The position numbers and the translations under genes are program-made. The notes under the pieces are model-generated. The model worked only from the letters and a program-made list of their open reading frames with translations, was not told where the DNA came from and ran no database searches. 64,000 nucleotides of DNA from Dechloromonas sp. CZR5 (GTDB taxonomy: Bacteria; Pseudomonadota; Gammaproteobacteria; Burkholderiales; Rhodocyclaceae): contig NZ_VUYQ01000001.1 of assembly GCF_008711155.1 (NCBI RefSeq), forward strand, positions 62,001 to 126,000, given 5' to 3'. Within the stretch, counting starts at the first letter, position 1. The number at the start of each line of letters is the position of its first letter. Shown here piece by piece: positions 46,184 through 56,171 of this stretch.

Positions 46184-48676
46184 TTACTCCGGGACGTGGC
46201 TGGCGTGCAGGAAGGCGAAAGCCGCAGCGGCGTTCAGCGGCCGGCTGAGCAGGTAGCCCTGGACTTCGTCGCAGCCGTTGGTGCGCAGCAGGTCGAGCTG
46301 GTCATCGGTTTCGACGCCTTCGGCGATGACCTTGAGGCCGAGCGAGTGGGCCAGCGCAATGGTGCCGAAGGCGATGGCGCGGTCGTTGAGGTCGTGCTCG
46401 ATGTCGGCGACGAAGGAGCGGTCGATTTTCAGGTGGTCGATGGGAAACAGCTTGAGGTAGGCGAGCGACGAGTAGCCGGTGCCGAAATCGTCGATGGCCA
46501 GCGTAACGCCCATGCGGCCGAGGCGTTCGAGAATCTGCGTGGCTTCCTGCGGATTTTCCATCACCGAGCTTTCCGTGATTTCCAGCTCAAGGAGTTCCGG
46601 CGGCAGCTGCGAGGTGGTCAATGCGTTGGCCACCGTTTCGCAGAAATCGCGGCGCCGCAGCTGGCGGGCCGAGACGTTGACCGCGACGCGCATGGGGCGC
46701 AGCCCGGCGTTGATCCAGCGGGCCATTTCGCGGCAGGCGGTATTGAGAACCCAGTCGCCGATGTCGTTGATCAGGCCGGTCTCCTCGGCGACCGGAATGA
46801 AACGGGCCGGAGAGATCAGGCCTTCGCTGGGGTGGTGCCAGCGTACCAGCGCCTCGACGCCGATCGGTGTCCGGTCGGCGGCGTTGAACTGCGGTTGGTA
46901 GTCTAGATTCAGTTCGTTGCGGGCGATGGCGTGGCGCAACTTGCGCTCGATATGCAGGCGTTCCGCGGCGGAGTGGTTCATTTCCGCCGCGAAGAACTGG
47001 TAATTATTCCGGCCGGCCGCCTTGGCGTGGTACATCGCGGTGTCGGCGTTCTTCAGGATAATGTCGGCGTCGGGGCCGTCGTCGGGGAAGATGCTGATGC
47101 CGATCGACGGGCTGGTGTGCAGCTCGTGGTCGTTCGTTTCGATGGGGATGGACAGCGCGGCGGTGACCTTGCTGGCGATGCTGGCGGCATCGGCCGGCGA
47201 ACTGATGGCCGGCAGGATGATGACGAATTCGTCGCCGCCGATGCGGGCGACGAAATCGGTTTCGCGGACCAGCCGGGACAGCCGGCTGGCGACCTCGCGC
47301 AGCAGCTCGTCGCCGACTTGGTGGCCCAGGGTGTCGTTGATGATCTTGAAGCGATCCAGGTCGAGGAACATCATCGCCACCTTCCATTGGTGGCGACGGG
47401 CATCGGGCAGTATCTGGGCCAGCCGCATGAGCAGGGCCAGCCGGTTGGGCAGGCCGGTCAGGGGGTCGGTCTGGGCGATGTGGCGCATGCGGTCTTCGGC
47501 CTGCTTGCGCTCGGTGATGTCGGCCAGAATCCAGACGTAGTGCGCGGGCATGCCGCTTTGCGGATCGTCGACCCGGTTGACGCGCGTGCCGACCGGCAGC
47601 GTCGAACCGTTCTTGTGATTGACCGTGAGTTCCCCGCTCCACGAACCGCGCTGGGCCAGTTGCACCTGCAGTTCGTCGGCGTTCTGGCCCGGATCGAGGT
47701 TGAGCAGGCCGAAGACGGTCTGGCCGAGCAGCTCGAACGTTTCGTAGTCGGTCATCTGGGTGGTGGCCGGATTGATCGACAGGATACGATGGGCATCGTC
47801 GGTGAAGATGATGCCGGCGGGCGTATGGCTGTAAACCTTCTGGGCCAGCTGCTCCCGTTCGGCGCTGTGGCGGCGCTCGGTGATGTCGGTATAGACCGTC
47901 ACGAAGCCGCCTTCGGGAAGCGGCACGCCGCGCACCTCGAGGATTTTCCCGTTGGGCCGGGTGCGTTCGAAGTGATGGGAGGCTGGTGTCAGGGCACGCT
48001 TCATCAGCGACTGGACGATCGTTTCCTCGTCGCCCGGACCGTACTCGCCACGCCGGGCGTTGAAACGGAACATTTCCTCGATGGGCGTTCCCGGCTGGGT
48101 CAGCGCCGGCGGGAAATCGAGGAGGCGCTGGAATTCGGTGTTGCAGAGCTCGAGGTGGGTGTCGGCGCTGAACAGGCTGACGGCGCTGGGAATGCTCTCG
48201 ATAATCGTGTGCAGTTGGGAATGCTGCTTGCCAAGGGCGGTTTCGGCAGCCTTGCGCTCGGTGATGTCGGTGTAGGTGGTGATGAAACCGACCAGCTGGT
48301 CGCCCATGTAGAGCGGCTCGCCCTGGACTAGGTGGGTGGTGCCGTTCGGGCGGGTGCGTTCGAAACAATGCGCCTCGAATTTCCTGGCCAATGCGGTAAT
48401 CCGTTCGACGTGCGCTTCGGCATCGCCGGGACCGTATTCTCCGCGGTGGGCGGGAATGCGGATCAGGTCCGAGAACAGGGCGCCTTCGAATACCGTTTCG
48501 GCGGGCAGGCCCAGTACCTTGAGCAGCCCGTCGTTCCAGATGCGCAGGCGCAGACTTTCGTCGAACACGCTGATGCCTTGCTGCATGTTCGACACGACGG
48601 CTTGCAGGTAGGCCAGTTGGCGCTGAATGTCGCCTGGGGGAAGCGGTGGGGCGTCCTGGGAAATCAATGGGATCAA
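46184..48676 (-). CDS. Triple-PAS GGDEF-EAL protein
   Basis: Cyclic-di-GMP protein of 830 residues, no transmembrane segment. Three PAS units (about 15-140, 150-270, 285-400; first two are PAS_7-like with the repeated FRARRGEYGPGD-like segments and end in YTDITERK/YTDITERR). GGDEF domain about 405-565 with intact ARIGGDEFVI near residue 480. EAL domain about 580-825 with GVEALVRW and DDFGTGYSSLAYL. Both active sites look complete. No ATG is available: the start is TTG at 48676 (or a nearby TTG) with no clear ribosome site. Confidence 0.9.
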   Translation of the reverse strand: MIPLISQDAPPLPPGDIQRQLAYLQAVVSNMQQGISVFDESLRLRIWNDGLLKVLGLPAETVFEGALFSDLIRIPAHRGEYGPGDAEAHVERITALARKFEAHCFERTRPNGTTHLVQGEPLYMGDQLVGFITTYTDITERKAAETALGKQHSQLHTIIESIPSAVSLFSADTHLELCNTEFQRLLDFPPALTQPGTPIEEMFRFNARRGEYGPGDEETIVQSLMKRALTPASHHFERTRPNGKILEVRGVPLPEGGFVTVYTDITERRHSAEREQLAQKVYSHTPAGIIFTDDAHRILSINPATTQMTDYETFELLGQTVFGLLNLDPGQNADELQVQLAQRGSWSGELTVNHKNGSTLPVGTRVNRVDDPQSGMPAHYVWILADITERKQAEDRMRHIAQTDPLTGLPNRLALLMRLAQILPDARRHQWKVAMMFLDLDRFKIINDTLGHQVGDELLREVASRLSRLVRETDFVARIGGDEFVIILPAISSPADAASIASKVTAALSIPIETNDHELHTSPSIGISIFPDDGPDADIILKNADTAMYHAKAAGRNNYQFFAAEMNHSAAERLHIERKLRHAIARNELNLDYQPQFNAADRTPIGVEALVRWHHPSEGLISPARFIPVAEETGLINDIGDWVLNTACREMARWINAGLRPMRVAVNVSARQLRRRDFCETVANALTTSQLPPELLELEITESSVMENPQEATQILERLGRMGVTLAIDDFGTGYSSLAYLKLFPIDHLKIDRSFVADIEHDLNDRAIAFGTIALAHSLGLKVIAEGVETDDQLDLLRTNGCDEVQGYLLSRPLNAAAAFAFLHASHVPE

Positions 48677-48760
48677 TGAGTCGGTTGATTCATGCCAAAT
48701 GATAGCGCAGTCCCACGGGGGTTATGGCAAAAATGCTGATTTTTTTAATTGCGGCAGATG

Positions 48761-49318
48761 CTAGCAGTCGCGCCATTTGATCGAGCAGCCGATGGAGGCC
48801 GCCTGTTCTAGCGGTCCCTGCCCACTGCGGGCAATCCCGACCATGGCCGCAAACAGCTCGCGGGGCGCGTCGGCCGGTGCCGGTTCGCGTCCCGAGGCAT
48901 CGAGCCGGCCACGATATTGCAAGGTCATTCCGGCGTCGTAGCCGAAGAAGTCGGGCGTGCACACGGCGCCAAAGGCGCGGGCGACCGTCTGGCTTTCGTC
49001 GTAGAGGTAGGGGAACGGAAAGGCCAACTGCTCGGCCCACTGTCGCATCTTGTCCGGCGCATCGTCCGGGTAGGCCTCGACATCGTTGCTCATGACGGCG
49101 ACGCAGCCGATGCCGTGTTCCGCCAGCTCCCGGCAATCGCGGATCAGGCGGTCGATGATCGCCTTGACGTAAGGGCAGTGGTTGCAGATGAACATGACCA
49201 GCAGGCCTCGGGGGCCGCGGCAACTGGCCAGCGTATGACGTTGGCCATCGACGCCGGGCAGGTCGAAGGCGGGGGCGGGTTGGCCGAAATCGCACACCGG
49301 TGGGTTCAGGGCGACCAT
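48761..49318 (-). CDS. Thioredoxin-fold peroxiredoxin-like protein
   Basis: 185 residues, start ATG at 49318 chosen by GGAGTGGAGCATC. AhpC/TSA-like fold: APAFDLPGVDGQRHTL, then the CxxC at Cys45-Cys48 (ICNHCPYVKA), typical of the PRX-like1 thioredoxin group. No signal peptide, so cytosolic. The substrate is unknown. Divergent from rsmE with 41 bases between the two starts. Confidence 0.88.
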   Translation of the reverse strand: MVALNPPVCDFGQPAPAFDLPGVDGQRHTLASCRGPRGLLVMFICNHCPYVKAIIDRLIRDCRELAEHGIGCVAVMSNDVEAYPDDAPDKMRQWAEQLAFPFPYLYDESQTVARAFGAVCTPDFFGYDAGMTLQYRGRLDASGREPAPADAPRELFAAMVGIARSGQGPLEQAASIGCSIKWRDC

Positions 49319-49359
49319 GATGCTCCACTCCAAAAGGCATTTCGCCCATAATAGCACCG

Positions 49360-50097
49360 ATGAATTTGCCACGTTTTTACTGCCGAGAAGCCTTGTCGCC
49401 GGGGGCGCATGTCGAACTGCCCGAACCGGTGGCGCGCCACGCCGTGCGTGTGCTGCGTCTGCCGCCGGGTGCCCGGATGATCCTGTTCGATGGCCGGGGC
49501 GGTCAGTACCCGGCGCTCATCGAGCGGATCGAGCGCGATCGTGTCTATGCCGAACTGTCTGCCTGGGAGGATGCGGAGTGCGAGTCGCCGCTGTCGATTA
49601 CCCTGGTCCAGGCCCTGCAGGCCGGCGACAAGATGGATTTCACCATCCAGAAGGCGGTCGAGCTGGGAGTGCGCGACATTGTTCCGGTGGAGAGCCGGCG
49701 CAGCGTACTGCGTCTGGCCGGAGAGCGGGCAGCCAAGCGCGTGGCGCACTGGCAGGGCGTGGTGGCTTCGGCCTGCGAACAGTGCGGGCGCAATCAGGTA
49801 CCGCTGGTGGCGCCGGTGGAAAAACTGGAAAGCTGGCTGGCCAGGCCGGCAAACGGCGCCTTGCGCCTGATGCTCGATCCGGAGGCGGAAACCAGTTTCG
49901 CGTCGATTCGGCCGGAAGGGGCGGTGCAGTTGCTGATCGGCTCCGAGGGGGGGCTTGATCCGCAGGAAATGGTCGCCGCCAGGCAGGCCGGCTTCCGCGC
50001 CGTGCGCATGGGGCCGCGCGTGCTGCGGACGGAAACGGCTGGCTTGGCCGCTTTGGCGGTGATGCAGGCCTTGTGGGGTGATTTCAGGGAGGGGTAA
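49360..50097 (+). CDS. rsmE: 16S rRNA m3U1498 methyltransferase RsmE
   Basis: SPOUT-class methyltransferase, 245 residues. N-terminal PUA-like part (RHAVRVLRLPPGARMILFDGRGGQY). Knot region with LVQALQAGDKMDFTIQKAVELG, LIGSEGGLDPQE and MGPRVLRTETAGLAAL. Three bases separate its stop from the pap start. First gene of the rsmE-pap-argA-yggX row. Confidence 0.95.
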   Translation: MNLPRFYCREALSPGAHVELPEPVARHAVRVLRLPPGARMILFDGRGGQYPALIERIERDRVYAELSAWEDAECESPLSITLVQALQAGDKMDFTIQKAVELGVRDIVPVESRRSVLRLAGERAAKRVAHWQGVVASACEQCGRNQVPLVAPVEKLESWLARPANGALRLMLDPEAETSFASIRPEGAVQLLIGSEGGLDPQEMVAARQAGFRAVRMGPRVLRTETAGLAALAVMQALWGDFREG

Positions 50098-50100
50098 ATC

Positions 50101-51609
50101 ATGTTTGAATCGGCAGAACTGGGCCACAAGGTCGACAAGAAAACCTTCAAGACCGAAGTCCCGAAGCTGCGTGCCGAACTGCTCGATGTCCAGTACGACA
50201 TGCTGCAGAACAAGGAATTCCCGGTCGTCATCCTGATCTCCGGGGTCGACGGCAGCGGCAAGGGCGAGACCATCAACCTGCTGTATTCGTGGATGGATCC
50301 TCGCCACATTTCGACGCTGGCGTTTTCGGCGCCGAGCGACGAGGAGTCGTCGCGGCCTACCATGTGGCGCTACTGGCGCGCCCTGCCGCCCAAGGGCAAG
50401 GTCGGCATCTTTGCCGGTTCCTGGTATTCGCAGCCGATCACCGACCGCATCAACGGGGAAATGCGCCGCTCGGAACTCGACGGGCGTCTGGACGACATCA
50501 ACCGCTTCGAAACCATGCTGGTCAACGAGGGAGCGCTGGTCCTCAAGTTCTGGTTCCATCTGTCCAAGGAAGGGCAGAAGACCCGTTTGAAGGCGCTGGA
50601 GAAAGACCCGCGCACGGCCTGGCGGGTGACCAAGGAAAGCTACGACCGCCTGAAAACCTACAACCGGCTGCAGCAGGTGGCCGGGCATGTGCTGCGGGTG
50701 ACCAATACGGCGCATGCGCCGTGGATCATCGTCGAGGGAACCGACGACGAATACCGCTCGCTGACGGTAGGGCGCATCGTTCTCGAGGCCATGAAGCGCC
50801 GCCTGAACCAGGAAGGCCTGCAGCGCGTGCCGGTCGCTCCGCCCATCGTGCATCCGATCGACGAAAAGAACGTGCTCAGCGAACTCGATCTGACGCAGAC
50901 GCTCGCCAAGCAAACCTACGAGACGCAACTGGCCAAATACCAGGCACGCCTGTCGGAACTGGTGCGCGACCCGCGCTTCGTCGGCCGGCGTTCGCTGGTG
51001 CTGGTTTTCGAAGGCTCGGATGCGGCGGGCAAGGGCGGCAGCATCCGTCGCGTTGCGGCGTCGATGGATGCCCGGCAATACCAGATCGTACCGATTGCCG
51101 CCCCGACCGAGGAAGAACGGGCGCAGCCTTATCTCTGGCGCTTCTGGCGCCACATGCCGCGCACCGGCAGGGCGGCGATCTTCGATCGTTCATGGTACGG
51201 CCGCGTGCTGGTCGAGCGGGTCGAGGGTTTCTGCAGCGAAGCGGACTGGTTGCGTGCCTACGCGGAGATCAACGATTTCGAACATCAGCTGTCCGATGCA
51301 GGCGCGGTGGTGATCAAGTTCTGGCTGCAGATCAGCGCCGACGAGCAGTTGCGCCGTTTCAAGGAGCGCCAGGCCACCGAGTTCAAGCGTTTCAAGATCA
51401 CCGACGAGGACTGGCGCAACCGCGACAAGTGGGACGAGTACGTGTCGGCCGTGTGCGACATGGTTGACCGGACGTCAACCGGCTTGGCGCCCTGGACGTT
51501 GGTTGAGGCCAACGACAAGAACTTTGCCCGGGTTAAAGTGCTGAAAACCATTTGCGAGCGTCTGGAAGCAGCGCTCAAGGACGACGACGGGAAAACCACC
51601 GAAAAATGA
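50101..51609 (+). CDS. pap: Two-domain PPK2, polyphosphate:AMP phosphotransferase
   Basis: Transfers phosphate from polyphosphate to AMP (class II PPK2). 502 residues, two tandem PPK2 domains. Walker A in domain 1 is SGVDGSGKGE (47-56), in domain 2 GSDAAGKGGS (305-314); lid motifs GIFAGSWYSQPIT and AIFDRSWYGRVLVER. Domain 2 is usually the active one. GGGAGGGGTAAATC precedes the ATG. The stop overlaps argA by 4 bases. Fits a polyphosphate-accumulating lifestyle, with phosphate genes 10 kb away. Confidence 0.92.
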   Translation: MFESAELGHKVDKKTFKTEVPKLRAELLDVQYDMLQNKEFPVVILISGVDGSGKGETINLLYSWMDPRHISTLAFSAPSDEESSRPTMWRYWRALPPKGKVGIFAGSWYSQPITDRINGEMRRSELDGRLDDINRFETMLVNEGALVLKFWFHLSKEGQKTRLKALEKDPRTAWRVTKESYDRLKTYNRLQQVAGHVLRVTNTAHAPWIIVEGTDDEYRSLTVGRIVLEAMKRRLNQEGLQRVPVAPPIVHPIDEKNVLSELDLTQTLAKQTYETQLAKYQARLSELVRDPRFVGRRSLVLVFEGSDAAGKGGSIRRVAASMDARQYQIVPIAAPTEEERAQPYLWRFWRHMPRTGRAAIFDRSWYGRVLVERVEGFCSEADWLRAYAEINDFEHQLSDAGAVVIKFWLQISADEQLRRFKERQATEFKRFKITDEDWRNRDKWDEYVSAVCDMVDRTSTGLAPWTLVEANDKNFARVKVLKTICERLEAALKDDDGKTTEK

Positions 51610-52925
51610 GCGATACCCCTTACGACGAGCATTTCGTCTCCTGGTTCCGGGCGGTCACGCCCTACATCAATGCCTTTCGCGGCAAGACCTTCGTCATTGC
51701 CTTCGGCGGCAAGGCCGTCGAAAGCGAGTTCGCCAAGACTCTGGCCTACGACGTCAACCTCCTGGTCAGTCTGGGTATCCGCCTGGTGCTGGTGCATGGC
51801 GCGCGACCGCAGATCGAGGAAGAGTTGCGCGAAAAGAACCTGGAATCGATCTACCATCGCGGCTACCGGGTGACCGATGCGGCAGCGCTCGATTGCGTGC
51901 TCGATGCGGTGGGCAGCGTTTACCTCGAAATCGAGGCCATGCTGTCGCAGGGTCTGCCCAATACGCCGATGGCCAACAGCCGCATCCGCGTCATCGGTGG
52001 CAACTTCATCACCGGCCAGCCGATCGGCGTGCTCGACGGCATCGACATGCAGTACGCCGGCAAGGTGCGCAAGGTCGATAGCGAGGGCATCAACGCCCAG
52101 CTCGGCCTGGGCAACATCGTGCTCCTCAACTGCGAGGGACCGTCGCCGACCGGCGAAATCTTCAACCTGCAGATGGAGGAGGCCGCCGAAGCGGTGGCGA
52201 CGGCCATCAAGGCCGACAAGCTGGTCTATCTGACCGACAGCCACGGCGTCACCGACAAGGATGGCGAGCTGCTGGACGCGATGACCGCCGACGAGGCCTC
52301 CCAATTGCTGCGCGATGCCGAATGGCTGAGCGCCGACATCCGCCGTTACCTGCCCTGCGCGGTGCGTGCCAGCCGGGCCAGTGTCGGCCGGGTGCACCTG
52401 ATCAGCTTCGAGCAGGACGGCGCCTTGTTGCGCGAGCTGTTTACCCACGACGGCGTCGGCACCGTGGTTACCCGGGAGTCGCTGGAAAACATCCGCGAGG
52501 CGAAGCCGGACGATATCGCCGCGCTGATCGCGCTGATCGAGCCGATGGAAGAGGAAGGCATCCTCGTGCATCGGCCGCGCGAACTGCTCGAGCGCGAAAT
52601 CGACCATTTCTCGATCATGCTGCACGACGGCATCATCGTCGGCTGCGCCGCGCTCTATTCGCATTCCGAGGAAGAGGCGGAGCTGGCCTGCCTGGCTGTC
52701 AGCCACGAGCATCGCGAGTGGGGTTACGGCGAGCAGTTGATGAAGCGCATCGAAAAACGCGCCCGCAAGGCCGGCGTCAAGCGGCTGTTCGTCCTGACCA
52801 CGCGTACCGAGCACTGGTTCGTCGAGCGTGGCTTCAAGCTTGGTTCGGTCGACGACCTGCCCGCTGCCAAACGGGATATGTACAACTATCAGCGGAGGTC
52901 CAAGGTCCTGTTCAAGACCTTATAA
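51606..52925 (+). CDS. argA: N-acetylglutamate synthase, classical ArgA
   Basis: First step of arginine synthesis, acetylating glutamate with acetyl-CoA. 439 residues: amino acid kinase-like domain to about 285 ([37 protein letters not shown]) and a GNAT domain from about 295 ([31 protein letters not shown]). The kinase-like half binds arginine for feedback control in this family. Overlap ATGA with pap. A TATAAT for yggX sits at its end. Confidence 0.95.
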   Translation: MSDTPYDEHFVSWFRAVTPYINAFRGKTFVIAFGGKAVESEFAKTLAYDVNLLVSLGIRLVLVHGARPQIEEELREKNLESIYHRGYRVTDAAALDCVLDAVGSVYLEIEAMLSQGLPNTPMANSRIRVIGGNFITGQPIGVLDGIDMQYAGKVRKVDSEGINAQLGLGNIVLLNCEGPSPTGEIFNLQMEEAAEAVATAIKADKLVYLTDSHGVTDKDGELLDAMTADEASQLLRDAEWLSADIRRYLPCAVRASRASVGRVHLISFEQDGALLRELFTHDGVGTVVTRESLENIREAKPDDIAALIALIEPMEEEGILVHRPRELLEREIDHFSIMLHDGIIVGCAALYSHSEEEAELACLAVSHEHREWGYGEQLMKRIEKRARKAGVKRLFVLTTRTEHWFVERGFKLGSVDDLPAAKRDMYNYQRRSKVLFKTL

Positions 52926-52926
52926 T
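52921..52926 (+). promoter_or_regulatory. Possible -10 element before yggX
   Basis: TATAAT overlapping the last codons of argA, 29 bases before the yggX ATG. No good -35 is visible at 17 bp, so this may be a weak internal promoter or chance. Confidence 0.35.
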
Positions 52927-52954
52927 CCTCCCCGTTAACCCCACGGAGTTTCAC

Positions 52955-53227
52955 ATGGCACGTACCGTCAATTGCGTCAAACTTGGCCGCGAGGCCGAAG
53001 GTCTCGATTTTCCGCCGTATCCCGGCGCGCTGGGTCAGCGCATCTTCGAGAATGTCTCGAAGGAAGCCTGGCAGCAGTGGATCAAGCTGCAGACCATGAT
53101 CATCAACGAAAACCGCCTCAACCTGGTTGATGCCAAGCATCGCAAGTACTTGGCCGAGCAGGTGGAGAAGCACTTCTTCGGCGAAGGCGCCGACCAGGTT
53201 CAGGGTTACGTCGCCCCGAAGGCCTGA
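52955..53227 (+). CDS. yggX: Fe(II) trafficking protein YggX
   Basis: Small cytosolic protein protecting Fe-S clusters from oxidation. 90 residues, full length. [20 protein letters not shown] near the N-terminus with the conserved Cys7, [26 protein letters not shown], and the closing [24 protein letters not shown] precedes the ATG. A terminator follows. Confidence 0.95.
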   Translation: MARTVNCVKLGREAEGLDFPPYPGALGQRIFENVSKEAWQQWIKLQTMIINENRLNLVDAKHRKYLAEQVEKHFFGEGADQVQGYVAPKA

Positions 53228-53246
53228 TCCCGGCTGGCAGAAAGAA

Positions 53247-53268
53247 AAAACCCGCTGCGGCGGGTTTT
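53247..53268 (+). terminator. Intrinsic terminator after yggX
   Basis: AAAACCCGC, loop TGCG, GCGGGTTTT (53247-53268), an A/T-flanked stem 19 bases past the yggX stop. Ends the rsmE-pap-argA-yggX unit. Confidence 0.85.
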
Positions 53269-53343
53269 CGTCTTTCTGGCGCGGCCTCCGCATGATCATC
53301 CCCCGGCTTGGCAAGGGGCTCGACCAGGCCCAATAATGCCTGC

Positions 53344-53919
53344 ATGACCGCAAAGACTGCACTACCCGAAATCTATGTCAGCACCGATGTCGAAACCGAC
53401 GGCCCGGTGGCCGGGCGACATTCCATGCTGAGTATCGGCTCGGCGGCATATGCCCCGGACAAGACCCTGCTCGGGACGTTTTCAGCCAATCTGGAAACGG
53501 TGCCCGGCCTGATGGCGGACGAACACACCGCCAAGTGGTGGGCGACGCAGCCGGCGGCGTGGGCGGCCTGCCGGCTGGATCAGGAAGCGCCGGCAGCGGC
53601 CATGCGGCGTTATGTGGCCTGGCTGAAGGCGCTGCCGGGACGGCCGGTGTTCGTGGCCTATCCGGCGGCCTTCGATTTTCCCTTCGTCCAGTGGTATCTC
53701 GACAGCTATGCCGATGAAAATCCGTTCGGCTATGCAGTCATCGATATCAAGACCTACGCCATGGCCGTGTTGCGCCGGCCTTACCGGGCCTGCGGCAAGC
53801 AGGCGATGCCGGCCGACTGGTTCGACCCGGCGCCCCATACCCATGTCGCGCTGGACGATGCGCTGGAACAGGGGGCGCTCTTCTGCAACATGCTGGCGGC
53901 CAATCTGGCGCGCCGCTGA
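53344..53919 (+). CDS. DEDD-family 3'-5' exonuclease-like protein
   Basis: 191 residues from ATG 53344. ExoI motif near the N-terminus VSTDVETDG (Asp15, Glu17), central [17 protein letters not shown] (exoII-type Asp), and [11 protein letters not shown] near residue 170 (exoIII-type Asp with His). This set is that of RNase T/oligoribonuclease-like exonucleases. Substrate (RNA or DNA) is not decided. Convergent with the phoX-microprotein pair. Confidence 0.82.
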   Translation: MTAKTALPEIYVSTDVETDGPVAGRHSMLSIGSAAYAPDKTLLGTFSANLETVPGLMADEHTAKWWATQPAAWAACRLDQEAPAAAMRRYVAWLKALPGRPVFVAYPAAFDFPFVQWYLDSYADENPFGYAVIDIKTYAMAVLRRPYRACGKQAMPADWFDPAPHTHVALDDALEQGALFCNMLAANLARR

Positions 53920-53926
53920 AGCGTCG

Positions 53927-54094
53927 TCAGAACAGCCGGTGCAGCGTGTACAGAATGAACAGCGTGGTCGGCACGGCAAGGGCCAGTGCGAGGATGGCGC
54001 TAGTCCGCTTGAGGCCGGCGGCCTGCTCCTCGATGAATTCCTCCATGCCGTCGAACAGTTCGGGAAAGGCAGCGATGTCGTTGCGCTTTTCCAT
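53927..54094 (-). CDS. 55-residue single-helix membrane microprotein, coupled to phoX
   Basis: ATG at 54094 with an excellent AGGAGGATCC ribosome site, stop at 53927. An acidic, Glu-rich N-half (DIAAFPELFDGMEEFIEEQ) is followed by Lys-Arg and one hydrophobic helix (about residues 32-50, AILALALAVPTTLFILYTL), ending HRLF. It begins 14 bases after the phoX stop, so it is very likely cotranscribed. Family not recognised; a role tied to the phosphatase or its export is possible. Confidence 0.75.
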   Translation of the reverse strand: MEKRNDIAAFPELFDGMEEFIEEQAAGLKRTSAILALALAVPTTLFILYTLHRLF

Positions 54095-54108
54095 GGATCC
54101 TCCTTGCT

Positions 54109-56031
54109 TCAGCCGGTGACGGGTTTGCCGTCGTGGCGGGTGATGACGAGTGTGGCGGAGCGCGGGCGGCCGCCGGTTGCGGTCGGGAACTGATTGGCCG
54201 GCCAGGCCGAAACCGCGGTCGGGGCGTCGGGAGACGAGCGCTCGCTGGCCGTTTCACCGGGATGCTGGATGTTGACGAACAGCGTCCGGCCATCCGGAGT
54301 CGCCGTGATGCCGGTCAGTTCGCACCCCCTGGGCCCGGTCAGGAAACGACGGGTTTCTCCGCTCTTCACATCGGCGAGCAGCATCTGGTTGTTGCCGAGC
54401 CGCGCGTAGTCGCCCTGGTTCAGCACACTGGTCGACACGTCAGTCTGTATCCACAGGCCGCCGTTCGGGTCGAACCACAGGCCGTCCGGGCTGCCGTAGG
54501 CATCGCCCTTGATGGTGCCGCGCTTGCTGTCGTCGGCTGCCTGCGGATCGCCGGCGAGGGCGAAGATGTCCCAGGCAAAACTGTCGGCGGCGGCGTCGCG
54601 ACCGGCTTCTCGCCAGCGGACAATGTGGCCGAAGACGTTGGCGGCGCGGGGATTGGCGGCATCGGTGCCGGGTGCGCCATCAGTGCCGCGCTTGCTGTTG
54701 TTGGTCAGCGTGACATAGACCTCGCCGCTTTGCGGGTGGACGGCGATCCACTCGGGGCGGTCCATTTTCGTCGCTCCGGCGATGTCGGCCGCCTGCCGGC
54801 AGCGAATGGCGACGTCGCCCTGGTCGGCGAAGCCGTTTGCCGTATCGAGCATTCCTCCGGGGTGGGACTCCCCGTGGCGTAGCGGCAGCCAGCGACCGGC
54901 ACCGTTGTCCTCGAAGCGGGCGACGTACAGCGTGCCGTGGTCGAGCAGCGTGGCGGTATCGCTCTTGCCCGCCACATAGCGGTCGCGGGAAACGAATTTG
55001 TAGATGTACTCGAAACGCTCGTCATCGCCCATGTAGACCACGACACGGCCATCCTTGGCCAGGGTGACGGTGGCGCCTTCGTGCTTGAAGCGGCCGAGGG
55101 CGGTCCGTTTGACCGGTGCCCGCTCCGGATGCCACGGGTCGATTTCGACGATCCAGCCGAAGCGATTGCCTTCGTTGGGGTGGCGCGCCAGGTCGAAGCG
55201 TTCGTCATGCTCGTGCCAGCGGAAACCGAACCCGGCTTCGCTGAAGCCGTAGCGCTTCTGGTCGGCGCTCAGGGCCTTCGGGGCCTTGAAATAGCCGTTG
55301 AAATTCTCTTCGCAGGTCAGATAGGTGCCCCACGGCGTATGGCCCATGGCGCAATTGTTCAGTGTGCCCAGAACGATGTCGCCGCGCGGGTCGTAGGCGG
55401 TGCGCATGGCCGGGTTTCCGGCGGCAGGGCCGGCGGTGCGGCACGGTGTGCTCGCCGTGATGCGGCGCGCCCAGCGCGACGGGCGGACGACCTGCCAGGA
55501 GCCGCCCTTGTCCTGCCGTACCTCGATGACCGAAACGCCATGCGCCGCCTGCGATTTGGCGACCTTGGCGGCGCTCCAGTCCTGCATGCCGCCAACGTGA
55601 AGCAGGCCATCGTCGGTGTATTCGTGGTTGATGCACATCAGGCCGTGCGTCGACGAGGGCTTGCCCCGCTCGACAAAGGGGAAGAAGTGCATGCCGTCGT
55701 GATGCATGCCGGCTTGCTGCGACTGCGCGGTGGCATCGTCGCCGGCGTCGGCCCGGGCGGCGGGGCCGGCTGATACCGGGTCGCCCCAGGCGTAGAGCAG
55801 GCTGGCCGCGTGGCCGGGCGCCACGCGTACCTCATCGGCAGTGGAGACGGCCAGCGAAACAAAGTCGGCCAATGCACCCGATGCGCGCCCGGTGCTGGCG
55901 GCCAGTACGGGCAGGGGGACGCCAGCCGCGGCGGTACTCAGGATGGCGGCGGACAGCAGGCGGCGGCGGAAAGGATCGGCCGGCGCATCCTCCGCAATGG
56001 CGTCAATCGGGTCGAAGCAGGTGTTGGACAT
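54109..56031 (-). CDS. phoX: PhoX-family alkaline phosphatase (Tat-exported)
   Basis: 640 residues. Tat motif DPFRRRLLSAAIL at about 19-31, signal ending VLAASTG. The body has PhoX/DUF839 features: MCINHEYTD, GTLNNCAMGHTPWGTYLTCEENFNGYF, GRFKHEGATV, VVYMGDDERFEYIYKFV, MDRPEWIAVHP and YGSPDGLWFDPNGGLW. These are the calcium and iron-binding regions of the family. Periplasmic phosphate-ester hydrolysis, normally PhoB-induced; no convincing Pho box was seen in the 140 bases upstream. Followed by the 55-residue microprotein. Confidence 0.9.
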   Translation of the reverse strand: MSNTCFDPIDAIAEDAPADPFRRRLLSAAILSTAAAGVPLPVLAASTGRASGALADFVSLAVSTADEVRVAPGHAASLLYAWGDPVSAGPAARADAGDDATAQSQQAGMHHDGMHFFPFVERGKPSSTHGLMCINHEYTDDGLLHVGGMQDWSAAKVAKSQAAHGVSVIEVRQDKGGSWQVVRPSRWARRITASTPCRTAGPAAGNPAMRTAYDPRGDIVLGTLNNCAMGHTPWGTYLTCEENFNGYFKAPKALSADQKRYGFSEAGFGFRWHEHDERFDLARHPNEGNRFGWIVEIDPWHPERAPVKRTALGRFKHEGATVTLAKDGRVVVYMGDDERFEYIYKFVSRDRYVAGKSDTATLLDHGTLYVARFEDNGAGRWLPLRHGESHPGGMLDTANGFADQGDVAIRCRQAADIAGATKMDRPEWIAVHPQSGEVYVTLTNNSKRGTDGAPGTDAANPRAANVFGHIVRWREAGRDAAADSFAWDIFALAGDPQAADDSKRGTIKGDAYGSPDGLWFDPNGGLWIQTDVSTSVLNQGDYARLGNNQMLLADVKSGETRRFLTGPRGCELTGITATPDGRTLFVNIQHPGETASERSSPDAPTAVSAWPANQFPTATGGRPRSATLVITRHDGKPVTG

Positions 56032-56171
56032 GGCGTTCAGGGTTGTGGTGTCGTCGTGATGGACAAACTATCGCCAGTCAATGTTGCAGGGGCGTGACGG
56101 TTTTCCGGGCGCCTGGCTTGCCATGGAGATCATGCGACAGGGTGAGGCAGGAATGCTTTTCGCGATGTCCG

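Noticed and set aside
49306..51153. 615-residue minus-strand open frame over rsmE and pap
   Set aside because: Antisense to rsmE and pap, whose motifs are complete; it has only shadow-type composition.
56122..56140. Possible Pho box upstream of phoX (minus strand CTGTCGCATGATCTCCAT)
   Set aside because: The first half matches 5 of 7 consensus bases but the second only 3 of 7, too weak to call.
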